From a virus, in IMG/VR virus record IMGVR_UViG_3300026114_000013, positions 1-25,709 of that record: 25,709 nt of DNA. One strand, 5' to 3'. Both the position numbers and the translations under genes were made by a program. Below the pieces are notes generated by a model, which made no database searches, had not been told where the DNA came from, and saw only the letters and a program-made list of their open reading frames with translations. This document shows positions 13,003 to 20,783 of this stretch, one piece after another (position 1 is the first letter of the stretch; every line of letters starts with the position of its first letter).

Positions 13003-15983
13003 TTGACACTCACCCACTCCATTTGTTCAAATGCGTTTCTTCTATAAGTTACACCATCTTCCATTGTAACTTCTATTTTACCAGAAGAATTTTCTTCTAT
13101 CTTTTGAATAGTGTCTACTGTCTTCATTTCTGGCTGACCCAAATCTACTCCAATAGATGCTCCGGGTTCTAATTCATCAAAATTTTCTACTCGCTCTTTA
13201 TTTTCTGAATATTCTTCCCAAAACAGATACATCCTTGGAGATTTAAATTTTAGCCTGTCAGGTTTTTCTACATAATATCTGTATGAGACAGCCAATTTTT
13301 CAACTCCGTGTTTTCTTTCGTATTCTCTAAGTTCGGTATAGTTTGGATTTTCTTTATGCTCTTCCCAAGCCTTTCTGAGATAACTCAAAGCTTCTTCTGC
13401 TTCATCATCGACAACTGAAGAGTCAATACCAAGCTCAATATCTAATATGTCCTTGTCTAAGTTGTCGTCATTGTAAGTGCTATTATCAAATCCAAGACCG
13501 AGCAGATGATGAACTTCGTGACCCACTTCGTGAGCCATAGTAGATTTTATTTCTTTTCTACTTCTGTGTACTCCTAATCTAATTCTGTTTTTATTTGAAT
13601 TGTGGTCGCCTGCTTTATAGCTTCCAGTAAAATCTTTAGCAATAACTTTTTCAATATTCGCTAATACGTGTGAACCTATTACTGGATTTATGTCTTTTAC
13701 AACTTTGTCATAAGAGGCAAATACATCACTAGCTTGTGAACTACTGACTCCAAATTCTTTGTATTCTACAAAATCGCTCACTTTAGCTCTAAATGTGTTA
13801 GAGCTAGCATACATTGGAACTTCTTCTGTATCATTTCCTAGAAGTAGATATGCTTGGAGTATTTCAGCTTGTTCAGGGCTTATATTATCTCCAGTAGATA
13901 TTTCTTCTTTTATTTCATCTGGAGTAGCTTCATTAATATATTCAAACCAATCAGAAGATATTGTCTGATTATTATCTAAGCTTTCATCAGTAGAATTTTG
14001 AGGTACAGGGAGGTCGTATTCATTAGGAGTTTGCTGGTCTATTTCTTTTCCAACTATTTTTATCTTATAAGTTGGATTCTCATTTGAAACAGAAGATTGT
14101 CTATATGGTTTTTCAGGATGACCCCCAACTTTAGTATAGGTATTAAATCTATCAGGAACTACAGTTATGAACTTTCCTTTTCTGTAATCCCAAGCTAGAT
14201 ATTCTTTATCTTCTTCAGCATCTTCGTATACTTGTTTAGTGTATTCTTCAAATTTATCTGGTAGAGAGTAATTTTCTGGTAGCTCATTTTCTTTTCTCCA
14301 ACTAGTATCTTTAGAGATATTTTTCAGAGTTTTAGCTTCTATTCTTTTAGCTCCGTCTTCTTCACTAAATATTTTTATTTCACCCAATTGGTACGACTTG
14401 TAATCATCTTTTCTCTCTATAAATCTACCAGTAACCTCTTCACCAGTTATTGTTTCGCCGGTTACTTTATCTCCAACTTGGAGAGTTTTAGCGTTCCAAA
14501 CAGCGGGGTCTTCAGAACGAGTCCCAATAAATCCTTCAAAGGATGCGTCTCTAATTTGAAGATTGCTAGCTTGGTGAGTTTCTATAGCTACTTCTCTAAA
14601 TCCTCCCGAATCAGTTCTTACATTAGCTACTTTAGCTCTTATTATTTTATCAGAAACATTAGGATTGTCAAAATTCCAGTCTTCATATGCACTATCAGCG
14701 TATGGATATTTGCCAATATCAAGGATTATTTCATCCCCTTTTTCTACTTTCATCCAGCGTTCAAGCTCATCTGGTACTCCTTCTAACTCCCAATCTGCAT
14801 CTTTTACATCGGAAGCGTCGTCAAATTCGAATCTTAATTCATTTCCATCAGCATCGAGGCCAGCGTCAAAAGCATAAGTTTTTGCTTGAATGTAACCGTC
14901 TACGAGATTGGCAACGTATTTATCACCATCACTATCTTTTATTACTACTTCACTGGCAAAATCAAGATTACTACTGTATAACTCTTTTATTAAGTCTTTG
15001 TCTATAGTAGAAGGAGTAGTAAATCTTTGAGGAGCTTCTGGACCAGATGCTATATCAACTTCTTCAGCCCAATCATCTCTTTCTTCTCTAAGCCCGTATA
15101 GATTTCTGGACTTGGTTGCATCTACGGTATAAAATCCACCAAATCGTTCTTCAAAGTAGTCTGTTACCTTATAAGCAGATTTATTTCCATCTCTGTCATA
15201 ATCTATCCGCTCTATGACTCCGTAAATGGGTCTATCAAGACTTTCTTGACCTACTCCACGAGCAGCATCATAGAAAATAGCTTCATCTCCTTCTTCAAGT
15301 TCTCTGATTGTAGTTTTGTCTTCCCGAGCTATTATCTGCTGTCGGTAATAGTCAAGATTTATTTCAGTTTCTAAATCAGTATAAAGAACTTTAACAGAAT
15401 TATTTTCAGAATCTATTTCAGTTATAGTTGCTTCAAAAGTATTTGAGCCGTTATCATAAATAACATCAACGTCTTTAGCTAATTTTTCTGTGTCTTCTAT
15501 CCGTTCTTTTCTATATTTATCTTTAACATCATACTCTTCTAATGGACGGAAATAATCAGAGTCTCCATCATCAAAACCAGAAGAATCAAAATCTGAGTCT
15601 AAATCCCAACCACCCATACGCTCTTCAACGTATTCTATCATCTCTTCGATGGGTGGCATTGAATCTGTATACGCAAACGGTGTGTCACGACTCCGCTCAG
15701 TACCAGAAACACCTTGGTCTACGTAAGCAGCGTAATCAAGTGGATTAGTAATGTGACCTTGAATTTCATCTCCCAAATCGAATTGATGATGGTCAAAAGA
15801 AGAGTGAAGATGTGGAGTAGTATACGGAGTCCGTCGCTGTAAAATTCTTTCTACAGCAGCTTCTTGGCCGACAGATAGAGCATCATCGAGGCCCTTCTCA
15901 GCCCCGTCGTGGACTCGCTCTTTAATTTTCTCTACCGTAATTTCGATAGAGTCCCAATCGACCTCGAATTCAATGTCACCCAT
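12999..15983 (-). CDS. Neck protein fused to beta-domain repeats and a zincin-type metallopeptidase
   Basis: A protein of 994 residues. Residues ~1-120 (IEITVEKIKERVHDGAEKGL, TPYTTPHLHSSF, YAAYVDQGVSGT) match HK97 gp10-type neck/tail-completion proteins, which are usually ~110-150 residues long, and the gene sits in that position. The rest is an extra ~870 residues: several SH3/KOW-like beta units (VGDKVTGETITGEEVTGRF; KGDEIILDIGKY; final LEPGASIGVDLGQPE) and then HEVGHEVHH at 818-826, with a likely third ligand Glu895 in EKLAVSYRYYV. HExxH plus a downstream Glu is the zinc-peptidase signature. The extension is AT-rich (27-30% G+C in counted blocks at 15481 and 14281), while the neck part is about 45-48%. 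It may be a cargo enzyme carried in the virion. Confidence 0.8.
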   Translation of the reverse strand: MGDIEFEVDWDSIEITVEKIKERVHDGAEKGLDDALSVGQEAAVERILQRRTPYTTPHLHSSFDHHQFDLGDEIQGHITNPLDYAAYVDQGVSGTERSRDTPFAYTDSMPPIEEMIEYVEERMGGWDLDSDFDSSGFDDGDSDYFRPLEEYDVKDKYRKERIEDTEKLAKDVDVIYDNGSNTFEATITEIDSENNSVKVLYTDLETEINLDYYRQQIIAREDKTTIRELEEGDEAIFYDAARGVGQESLDRPIYGVIERIDYDRDGNKSAYKVTDYFEERFGGFYTVDATKSRNLYGLREERDDWAEEVDIASGPEAPQRFTTPSTIDKDLIKELYSSNLDFASEVVIKDSDGDKYVANLVDGYIQAKTYAFDAGLDADGNELRFEFDDASDVKDADWELEGVPDELERWMKVEKGDEIILDIGKYPYADSAYEDWNFDNPNVSDKIIRAKVANVRTDSGGFREVAIETHQASNLQIRDASFEGFIGTRSEDPAVWNAKTLQVGDKVTGETITGEEVTGRFIERKDDYKSYQLGEIKIFSEEDGAKRIEAKTLKNISKDTSWRKENELPENYSLPDKFEEYTKQVYEDAEEDKEYLAWDYRKGKFITVVPDRFNTYTKVGGHPEKPYRQSSVSNENPTYKIKIVGKEIDQQTPNEYDLPVPQNSTDESLDNNQTISSDWFEYINEATPDEIKEEISTGDNISPEQAEILQAYLLLGNDTEEVPMYASSNTFRAKVSDFVEYKEFGVSSSQASDVFASYDKVVKDINPVIGSHVLANIEKVIAKDFTGSYKAGDHNSNKNRIRLGVHRSRKEIKSTMAHEVGHEVHHLLGLGFDNSTYNDDNLDKDILDIELGIDSSVVDDEAEEALSYLRKAWEEHKENPNYTELREYERKHGVEKLAVSYRYYVEKPDRLKFKSPRMYLFWEEYSENKERVENFDELEPGASIGVDLGQPEMKTVDTIQKIEENSSGKIEVTMEDGVTYRRNAFEQMEWVSVK

Positions 15984-15988
15984 ATATA

Positions 15989-16354
15989 TTAATTGTCAGG
16001 AGCAAACGTCTCGTCAATAACAGAAGAACCGGGCGCGACCGCGTGCGTGCTATGTCGTGTAACAGCGTCAAGCTCGTACCAGCTTCCCTCGTACTTTATC
16101 CGAGCGTCAGCCGGTGGAGCATCATCAACAGGGAAAAAGAACACAGGACGGTCACGGTGTCGCTGACCATCGCTGCTATTCATCGTAGTATTTCTATTCT
16201 GGTAAGACCTCGCAGCGAGGACAGTCCCGTCTCCATAGGCGCTCCATGCCATTTCAGACTGCCCGAAAGCGTCTTCCGACCCTGTATTTGACTCAACATA
16301 GACTGGAACTTCTCTTCCAAGTCTAGAAAGAGCCGTTGAAAGATTTCTAGTCAT
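15989..16354 (-). CDS. Head closure protein (stopper)
   Basis: A protein of 121 residues. It starts MTRNLSTALSRLGREVPVYVES, followed by AFGQSEMAWSAYGDGTVLAARSY, RDRPVFFFPVDDAPPADARIKYEGSWYELDAVTRH and a short tail. The small beta-barrel pattern, with 'P-x-D-A-R-I-x-Y-x-G-x-W-Y-E-(V/L)', is typical of head-tail joining/closure proteins (SPP1 gp16 / HK97 gp7 type), which write out as 'D-x-(V/I)-x-x-x-G-x-x-Y-x-(V/I)'. It closes the portal after packaging. The ATG overlaps the adaptor gene's stop by four bases. G+C-richer codon use than the downstream gene's extension. Confidence 0.72.
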   Translation of the reverse strand: MTRNLSTALSRLGREVPVYVESNTGSEDAFGQSEMAWSAYGDGTVLAARSYQNRNTTMNSSDGQRHRDRPVFFFPVDDAPPADARIKYEGSWYELDAVTRHSTHAVAPGSSVIDETFAPDN

Positions 16355-16785
16355 AGTTCTTCACGTTTTGTGTAGCTCCGTTGTCCACCAGTAGAAGTTC
16401 GAGCAGAACGAGATACCCTGGTGCCGCCACCACTGTTCAAAATTAGAATCTGTTTGGCCTTGGCGTAGTTCTCATACCACATCGTAATTTCGCCATCAGC
16501 CTGTGCTAGAAGCTCACTTTCTTCTATTGCTCCAACACTGATTGCTTTCGCGTCAAGAGCGCCTGTCTGAACCTTACTGAAAAGCATTGAGGCCCAGAAA
16601 AGCGCCTCTTCTTGATTGTCGTCGCCATACCAGTCAACATCTTCTGACTGGAGTGGGGCTTCAGAGAGTAAATGGCTCTTAGCCCGCTTTACGGCGACCG
16701 ACAGGTCTTCGTCACTGACTACTGCTGGTTTGTACTGTGCAAAAGACCGAACTTCACTTACAAGTGTATCATCAGAAGTTGCCAT
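16351..16785 (-). CDS. Head-tail adaptor protein
   Basis: A protein of 144 residues directly after the major capsid gene. It is largely helical: LVSEVRSFAQYKPAVVSDEDLSVAVKRAKSHLL, then EEALFWASMLFSKVQTGALDAK, then ITMWYENYAKAKQILILNS and a basic tail (TRVSRSARTSTGGQRSYTKREE). The four-helix pattern and 'SDEDL-x-x-A-x-x-RAK' start match gp6/gp15-type adaptors that form a ring under the portal. It precedes the head-closure gene with ATGA-type overlap, the usual order. The basic C-terminus is unusual in this acidic proteome and may contact packaged DNA or the acidic portal. Confidence 0.75.
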   Translation of the reverse strand: MATSDDTLVSEVRSFAQYKPAVVSDEDLSVAVKRAKSHLLSEAPLQSEDVDWYGDDNQEEALFWASMLFSKVQTGALDAKAISVGAIEESELLAQADGEITMWYENYAKAKQILILNSGGGTRVSRSARTSTGGQRSYTKREEL

Positions 16786-16814
16786 AAATCGAGCTAAGAG
16801 TTGTTAGTTAATAT

Positions 16815-17831
16815 TCAGTACCGCGTCTGGCTCGCAGTCCAGTCAACCTCGACGCCGCTGAATTCGACCATCGCAAGCGGGTTCGTGTTGGCAAGGCCGT
16901 AGTCCATCGTAGCCGAGCCGTTGATAATGTCGCCGGGGTGACTGACAGGACCGCCCTGAGGCTGCGTAAGCTGAAGCTCTCGCTCAGTATACATCTTGAC
17001 CGGCTGGATGCCAGCATCGTACATCAGGAATTCGTCACCAGTCAGGTAGGGCGACTGCATAAGCTGGACACCGCCGGGAGTAGCGCCCTCCATGTCACGA
17101 ATATTCGTGTTTCGGAGGCCCTCAGCCATCGGGATATGATAGTCAGCACCGTTGGTCAGTTCTTCCTTAATCTTGAACTTCCAATCCTTCGAAATGAGCG
17201 CAACCTTCTGGCCGCTGGTCCAGCCGTGGTGACGGAGGTGTTCGGCAGCAGCTTCGAAGTGCTGCATTGCCGTGTAACCATTACCACTCTCGTCGGGAAC
17301 GTTAATGTCGTTGAACAGAGCCGTCGAGTCGGGAATCTGGTGCGAGTGCGAATCATCAAAGGTATACGCACCGTAGTCAGGAATCTCGAACCAGAGGTTA
17401 CCGGAACCGTCATAGACGGAATCGAACATAACCTCGAAGGTGTCTTCCATCATCGTTTCGGTCGCACCTTCGACAACCTCGTTGACCTTATCCTGAACGC
17501 GCTCAGAAGAACTCTTCTCGATGAACTTCTGAGTCATACCGAGCGACTTACCGTACTCGGTCGTTCGGATAGTCAGTTCGTTGTAGTCAGGGAGGCTAGT
17601 GTCGTTCTGGAAGCCGGGGAATTCACCCTCAGCAAGCGGCTCGAACTGGTCAGGTCGATTCTCGTTGATTTCTTGGATGAACGTCTGCTGGTCCATCTCT
17701 TCAACGAAAATCTCAACGAAAGGAACCTCAGCCTCGTTATTAAAGTAATCAACAATCTGTTGAGCGTTCTCGACAATCTCAGTCAGAGGAACGTCGTCAG
17801 CCGTGTAAAGTTCGGGGTCACGTCGTGCCAT
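16815..17831 (-). CDS. Major capsid protein
   Basis: A protein of 338 residues after the protease, scaffold and decoration genes, so the order is that of an HK97-fold head. It begins MARRDPELYTADDVPLTEIV. Residues ~75-105 (FPGFQNDTSLPDYNELTIRTTEYGKSLGMTQ) look like the E-loop, and the following long helix (SERVQDKVNEVVEGATETMMEDTFEVMF) like the spine helix. A later domain has GYTAMQHFEAAAEHLRHHGW and QKVALISKDW, typical of the A-domain. It ends EVDWTASQTRY. Codon use is GC-richer (16981..17040 is 52%), as expected of the most abundant product. The leader is TATTCTATAACT with no Shine-Dalgarno. The family call is by fold pattern; no cleavage site was identified. Confidence 0.87.
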   Translation of the reverse strand: MARRDPELYTADDVPLTEIVENAQQIVDYFNNEAEVPFVEIFVEEMDQQTFIQEINENRPDQFEPLAEGEFPGFQNDTSLPDYNELTIRTTEYGKSLGMTQKFIEKSSSERVQDKVNEVVEGATETMMEDTFEVMFDSVYDGSGNLWFEIPDYGAYTFDDSHSHQIPDSTALFNDINVPDESGNGYTAMQHFEAAAEHLRHHGWTSGQKVALISKDWKFKIKEELTNGADYHIPMAEGLRNTNIRDMEGATPGGVQLMQSPYLTGDEFLMYDAGIQPVKMYTERELQLTQPQGGPVSHPGDIINGSATMDYGLANTNPLAMVEFSGVEVDWTASQTRY

Positions 17832-17864
17832 AGTTATAGAATATAAGTCTTAGAATTCGCTAGT

Positions 17865-18377
17865 TTACGCCGCCGTCTCGTACTCGTGTTCAACATCAAG
17901 CAGGAACGTCGTCGCATCAACAGCAACGCCGACGTACTGGAGAATGTTGCCAGTAGTACCATCAGGCTTGCTCTGTGTAACGCCGCCACCGACAGCGAGG
18001 TAGACCGGCTCGTTGGGAGTCAGGTCGAGGTCGCCGTCAACGTCTTCAAGATAGACGCCAGTAAAGACATACGTACCCTCGTCACCGACAAGGGTATAAT
18101 CATCTTCTCGAACCTGACGCCGAAGCTGACGCTGCTCGATATAAGCATCTTCAAAGCCACTGACGTTAACATCAGTCGGGTCTTGAACCTCTTCCATCAG
18201 AACACCCATAGCAGGCTGTGGGCTATCAGAATCAGCATCAGCCTGAACCATTTCAGTTTCGCCGTCGTTATTTTCAGTCAGACCAACAAGGTCGCCCTCG
18301 GAGGCCTTGACCGTAATCGTTTCACCATCGCGGTTAAGCGGATGATTCTTCGCCTTGGAAAATCGAATATCAGTCAT
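17865..18377 (-). CDS. Capsid decoration / cement protein
   Basis: A protein of 170 residues immediately upstream of the capsid gene. It starts MTDIRFSKAKNHPLNRDGE and shows a beta-rich pattern: VKASEGDLVGLTENNDGETEMVQADADSDSPQPAMGVLME, then DYTLVGDEGTYVFTGVYLEDVDGDLDLTPNEPVYLAVGGGVTQ, then NILQYVGVAVDATTFLLDVEHE. The 'G-D-x-V ... A-x-G-x-L' opening and 'G-x-x-V-Y-L' later strands are those of DUF2190-like or lambda gpD-type cement proteins. It would stabilise the mature capsid. It begins with an AT-rich leader that shares a 15-base word with the tube gene's leader. A fibre-type head protein cannot be excluded. Confidence 0.72.
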   Translation of the reverse strand: MTDIRFSKAKNHPLNRDGETITVKASEGDLVGLTENNDGETEMVQADADSDSPQPAMGVLMEEVQDPTDVNVSGFEDAYIEQRQLRRQVREDDYTLVGDEGTYVFTGVYLEDVDGDLDLTPNEPVYLAVGGGVTQSKPDGTTGNILQYVGVAVDATTFLLDVEHEYETAA

Positions 18378-18383
18378 TGTTAG

Positions 18384-18398
18384 TTAATAAAAATTTTA
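18384..18398 (-). repeat. 15-bp AT-rich leader repeat (before decoration gene)
   Basis: Identical to 10706..10720. It spans the gap between the scaffold-like gene's stop and the decoration gene's start, the same layout as before the tube gene, so the position as well as the sequence is conserved. Confidence 0.7.
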
Positions 18399-18803
18399 AA
18401 TCTGGGCACCAGAGATGCTGTCAAATGCCTTTTCAACGTGTTCAGGGGTGCCACCTTCTCCGTGGGTTTCACCACGAGTACCGTGGTCATTGAATTCTTC
18501 AGTCTCCTCGTCTTCATCTTCCTCAAAGTCTTCCTCTTCAGACTCGTCAGAAATATCATCGAGGAGAGACTTCTTATCACTGTAAGAAAGAGCCTCAGCG
18601 GATTCCTTACTTAGAGAAGTCTTTTCAGCAACTTCGTCAGTCAGCTTGCTATCATGCTCTTCAAACTCTTCAACAGTATCAGTAACCTCTTCAAAGGTTT
18701 CCTGATTGACAGACTGAGCCTTAGAGAACTTCTGAATAAGCTCCCGAAGCTCGCCCGCCTCCATGTCGTCAAGGTCGTCGTATTCAATAGTCTTGAAAAT
18801 CAT
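18396..18803 (-). CDS. Scaffold-like acidic protein
   Basis: A protein of 135 residues between protease and decoration genes, the usual position of a scaffold. It is mostly helical and coiled (MEAGELRELIQKFSKAQSVNQ ETFEEVTDTVEEFEE) and then extremely acidic (DISDESEEEDFEEDEDEETEEF), ending GTPEHVEKAFDSISGAQI. That layout fits a scaffolding protein that guides capsid assembly and is digested by the protease. There is no catalytic motif. A 62-base gap before it holds the 12-base palindrome TTCTAATTAGAA at 18806..18817, just upstream of the ATG. Confidence 0.72.
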   Translation of the reverse strand: MIFKTIEYDDLDDMEAGELRELIQKFSKAQSVNQETFEEVTDTVEEFEEHDSKLTDEVAEKTSLSKESAEALSYSDKKSLLDDISDESEEEDFEEDEDEETEEFNDHGTRGETHGEGGTPEHVEKAFDSISGAQI

Positions 18804-18805
18804 AT

Positions 18806-18817
18806 TTCTAATTAGAA
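18806..18817. repeat. 12-bp palindrome upstream of scaffold-like gene
   Basis: TTCTAATTAGAA is perfectly self-complementary and ends three bases before the ATG at 18803. In a 62-base gap between two coupled genes it could be a small binding site or simply AT-rich leader; short palindromes of this kind arise by chance. Confidence 0.4.
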
Positions 18818-18865
18818 TTTTGTGGTGTCAAGGGTGAACACTGACCGCAATCTCTTCCCTCTTCA

Positions 18866-20533
18866 TTAGCTGGCGACAACAAAAACGCCAACCTCAGAGG
18901 ATTCATCTTCAGAATAGTCAGTCTTCAGACCGCCTTCATCATATCCAGCCGGGAAAGGAGTAGTCGAAAATTCACGCAACTTTCCATCAACTAGCTCTGT
19001 TTCGCCGTCGTCGTTAACTTCAGACTCGTACTGATTACCAAATCCAACAGAGCCGTCAGTTAACGTCGGAGGGTCGAACGTGAGCCGACTAATAATTTCA
19101 TTATGAGTCTGAGAACCAGTATTGTACGCTCTAGCCATGAGCATTAACTTATTCGTACTATCGTTGAACCACACGTCTTTAACAAATCCAATCTGAGAAA
19201 GTGTCTGTTTAGTGTGGTCCATAATGTACGGCGGATTATTCGAGTAATCTTTCTCAGCTACATTCTGAAGGAAATCTTTAGTAATTCGAACACCATTTCG
19301 GTCTTCAGGTGGTCCAGGTTCCATTGCTTCGAAAACAGCATCGACCGAAACTAGGTTTCCATTGTCGTCATAATTCTCTCTGATTCCGTGTTCATTAAAA
19401 TCTTGAACAATTTCTTTCCGCTTCGGTGAAATAGCCGAAGCAGCAAACGCTATTTTGGAATCATCGAGGGAGGCAGAATTCTCTTGCTCAGGCTTCGGGT
19501 CGCCTTCAGGAAGTGAATCGAACGGATTATACGCCCAGTTGAGCAGACTTACAGCCCACTCACTCGGACACGTCCCTTTGCCACCTTCAGATGGACTATC
19601 GGGCCGCTGACCTTTCATTCGGGAGATGAAAGAAACAGTTCTTTTAGCGTCGTCTATGTCTCTCTGTGTCCAGTCAGACTTATTCTTTTCAAGCAACCTC
19701 ATGTTGCGCTTACGAACTGCTTCAGGGTCTTTCGAAGCAGTATCAGCGCAAGGATGCTCAGACCACCTCTCCAATTTAGAAGCGGTCATATTAACTTTTT
19801 CAGACCACTTTGAATATACTTCATCTAGCTCTTGGCTGTCAGAAGCAAATTCAACAGTATCTACACTCTCACTGAAAGTTGGATTTCCACTTGGGGATTC
19901 ATCAAAAGGATTTATACCCCTGTTGAGCATTTTCACAGCTAGTGGAGCAGGACACGTACCTTCGCCGCCGCTTGGAGCATTATCAGGAAGGTCGTCGATG
20001 TGCTTTCTTGCCCAAGAAACTATTCTGTTGGCAATTCGATAAGATTCTTCGTTCCAGCCATCAGGAGCTTGGCCCATGAGCATCATGGTGTTGTCTCTCC
20101 AATCTGAGCCATTGTCAACACCTACATCAGAGCATGGGTGTTTTTCCCACATCTCCATTTCTTCTTCGCTCATATTGACGAGACTATCCCAAGCCTCGAA
20201 AATTCTGCTTTTATCCATTTCAAAAGTCATGGATAGAGCAGCGCCTTCAATGTCGCTCGAATTCTGAGGTCCGGCCCAAGAACTTACAGAACTTTCAGCC
20301 TTAGCAACCATCTGTCCTGTAAATTCGCCGCTATCAGAATCGTATTCTTCCATCTTGTAGACGTTTTCACCATCTTCACCAGTAACTTTATTTCCGTCTA
20401 CAGTAAAAGAATCTTTAGTTCGGCCACGAATTTCGCCATACACATCGGCTCCATCCCAAGACCACTTGACCCACTCACCAGTATCAAACTGATAAGCAGC
20501 AAAATATAGTTTTTCAATAGTTAAATTAGACAT
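18866..20533 (-). CDS. Prohead protease with duplicated HPC domain
   Basis: A protein of 555 residues. Residues 1-85 form a tudor-like beta domain (WVKWSWDGADVYGEIRGR, then VYKMEEYDSDSGEF). Residues ~122-211 and ~251-339 are two copies of a domain marked by W-x-x-HPC-x-D, a mid-domain helix, GG-x-GTCP-x-x-x-AV-x-x-LN and NPFD; the Cys/His are H132, C134, C194 and H260, C262, C322. Residues ~365-545 are the maturation protease: MDH with His440, GSVGFG with Ser495, and LREFSTTPFPAGY, matching HK97-type S78 proteases, which are normally ~180-250 residues. It cleaves scaffold and capsid at maturation. The first three domains are extra. ATG follows the 82-residue gene's stop by one base. Confidence 0.8.
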   Translation of the reverse strand: MSNLTIEKLYFAAYQFDTGEWVKWSWDGADVYGEIRGRTKDSFTVDGNKVTGEDGENVYKMEEYDSDSGEFTGQMVAKAESSVSSWAGPQNSSDIEGAALSMTFEMDKSRIFEAWDSLVNMSEEEMEMWEKHPCSDVGVDNGSDWRDNTMMLMGQAPDGWNEESYRIANRIVSWARKHIDDLPDNAPSGGEGTCPAPLAVKMLNRGINPFDESPSGNPTFSESVDTVEFASDSQELDEVYSKWSEKVNMTASKLERWSEHPCADTASKDPEAVRKRNMRLLEKNKSDWTQRDIDDAKRTVSFISRMKGQRPDSPSEGGKGTCPSEWAVSLLNWAYNPFDSLPEGDPKPEQENSASLDDSKIAFAASAISPKRKEIVQDFNEHGIRENYDDNGNLVSVDAVFEAMEPGPPEDRNGVRITKDFLQNVAEKDYSNNPPYIMDHTKQTLSQIGFVKDVWFNDSTNKLMLMARAYNTGSQTHNEIISRLTFDPPTLTDGSVGFGNQYESEVNDDGETELVDGKLREFSTTPFPAGYDEGGLKTDYSEDESSEVGVFVVAS

Positions 20534-20534
20534 A

Positions 20535-20783
20535 TTACGTAGGTATAAGATTTAGCGACCAAGCTCCAACAACCGCGATAGCACTAGTTATTGCACTTAC
20601 AATTATAGCATTTCTTCGGGAGCGGTTGTCTATTTTATCAACTTGCTTTTCTAGAGGGTCAATTCTATTTTCAATAACTCTCTCTAGAATTTCGTTAGTT
20701 CGTTTTGTTCTTTCATCTACACGAGCTAAAACGGCATCAGGATTTTCATATTCAAAATTAGAATCTTCTTCAGAATCAGTCAT
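20535..20783 (-). CDS. Small tail-anchored membrane protein (XhlA/holin-like)
   Basis: An 82-residue product. It has an acidic N-terminus (MTDSEEDSNFEYENPDA), a coiled-coil (VLARVDERTKRTNEILERVIENRIDPLEKQVDKIDNRSRR) and one C-terminal membrane segment (NAIIVSAITSAIAVVGAWSLNLIPT), so the topology is cytoplasmic with the C-terminus across the membrane. The layout is that of XhlA-type haemolysin/holin-associated proteins, but the position between portal and protease is odd for a lysis gene; an assembly or membrane-tethering role for procapsids is equally possible. The ATG overlaps the portal stop by ATGA, so it is coupled to the portal. Family membership is inferred from pattern only. Confidence 0.6.
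   Translation of the reverse strand: MTDSEEDSNFEYENPDAVLARVDERTKRTNEILERVIENRIDPLEKQVDKIDNRSRRNAIIVSAITSAIAVVGAWSLNLIPT

Noticed and set aside
16938-17846. 302-codon open frame antisense to the major capsid gene
   Set aside because: It is the mirror of the capsid frame: GC-rich codon use in the capsid gene suppresses stops on the other strand. The product is basic with no motif, unlike all other proteins here, and it has no start signal.
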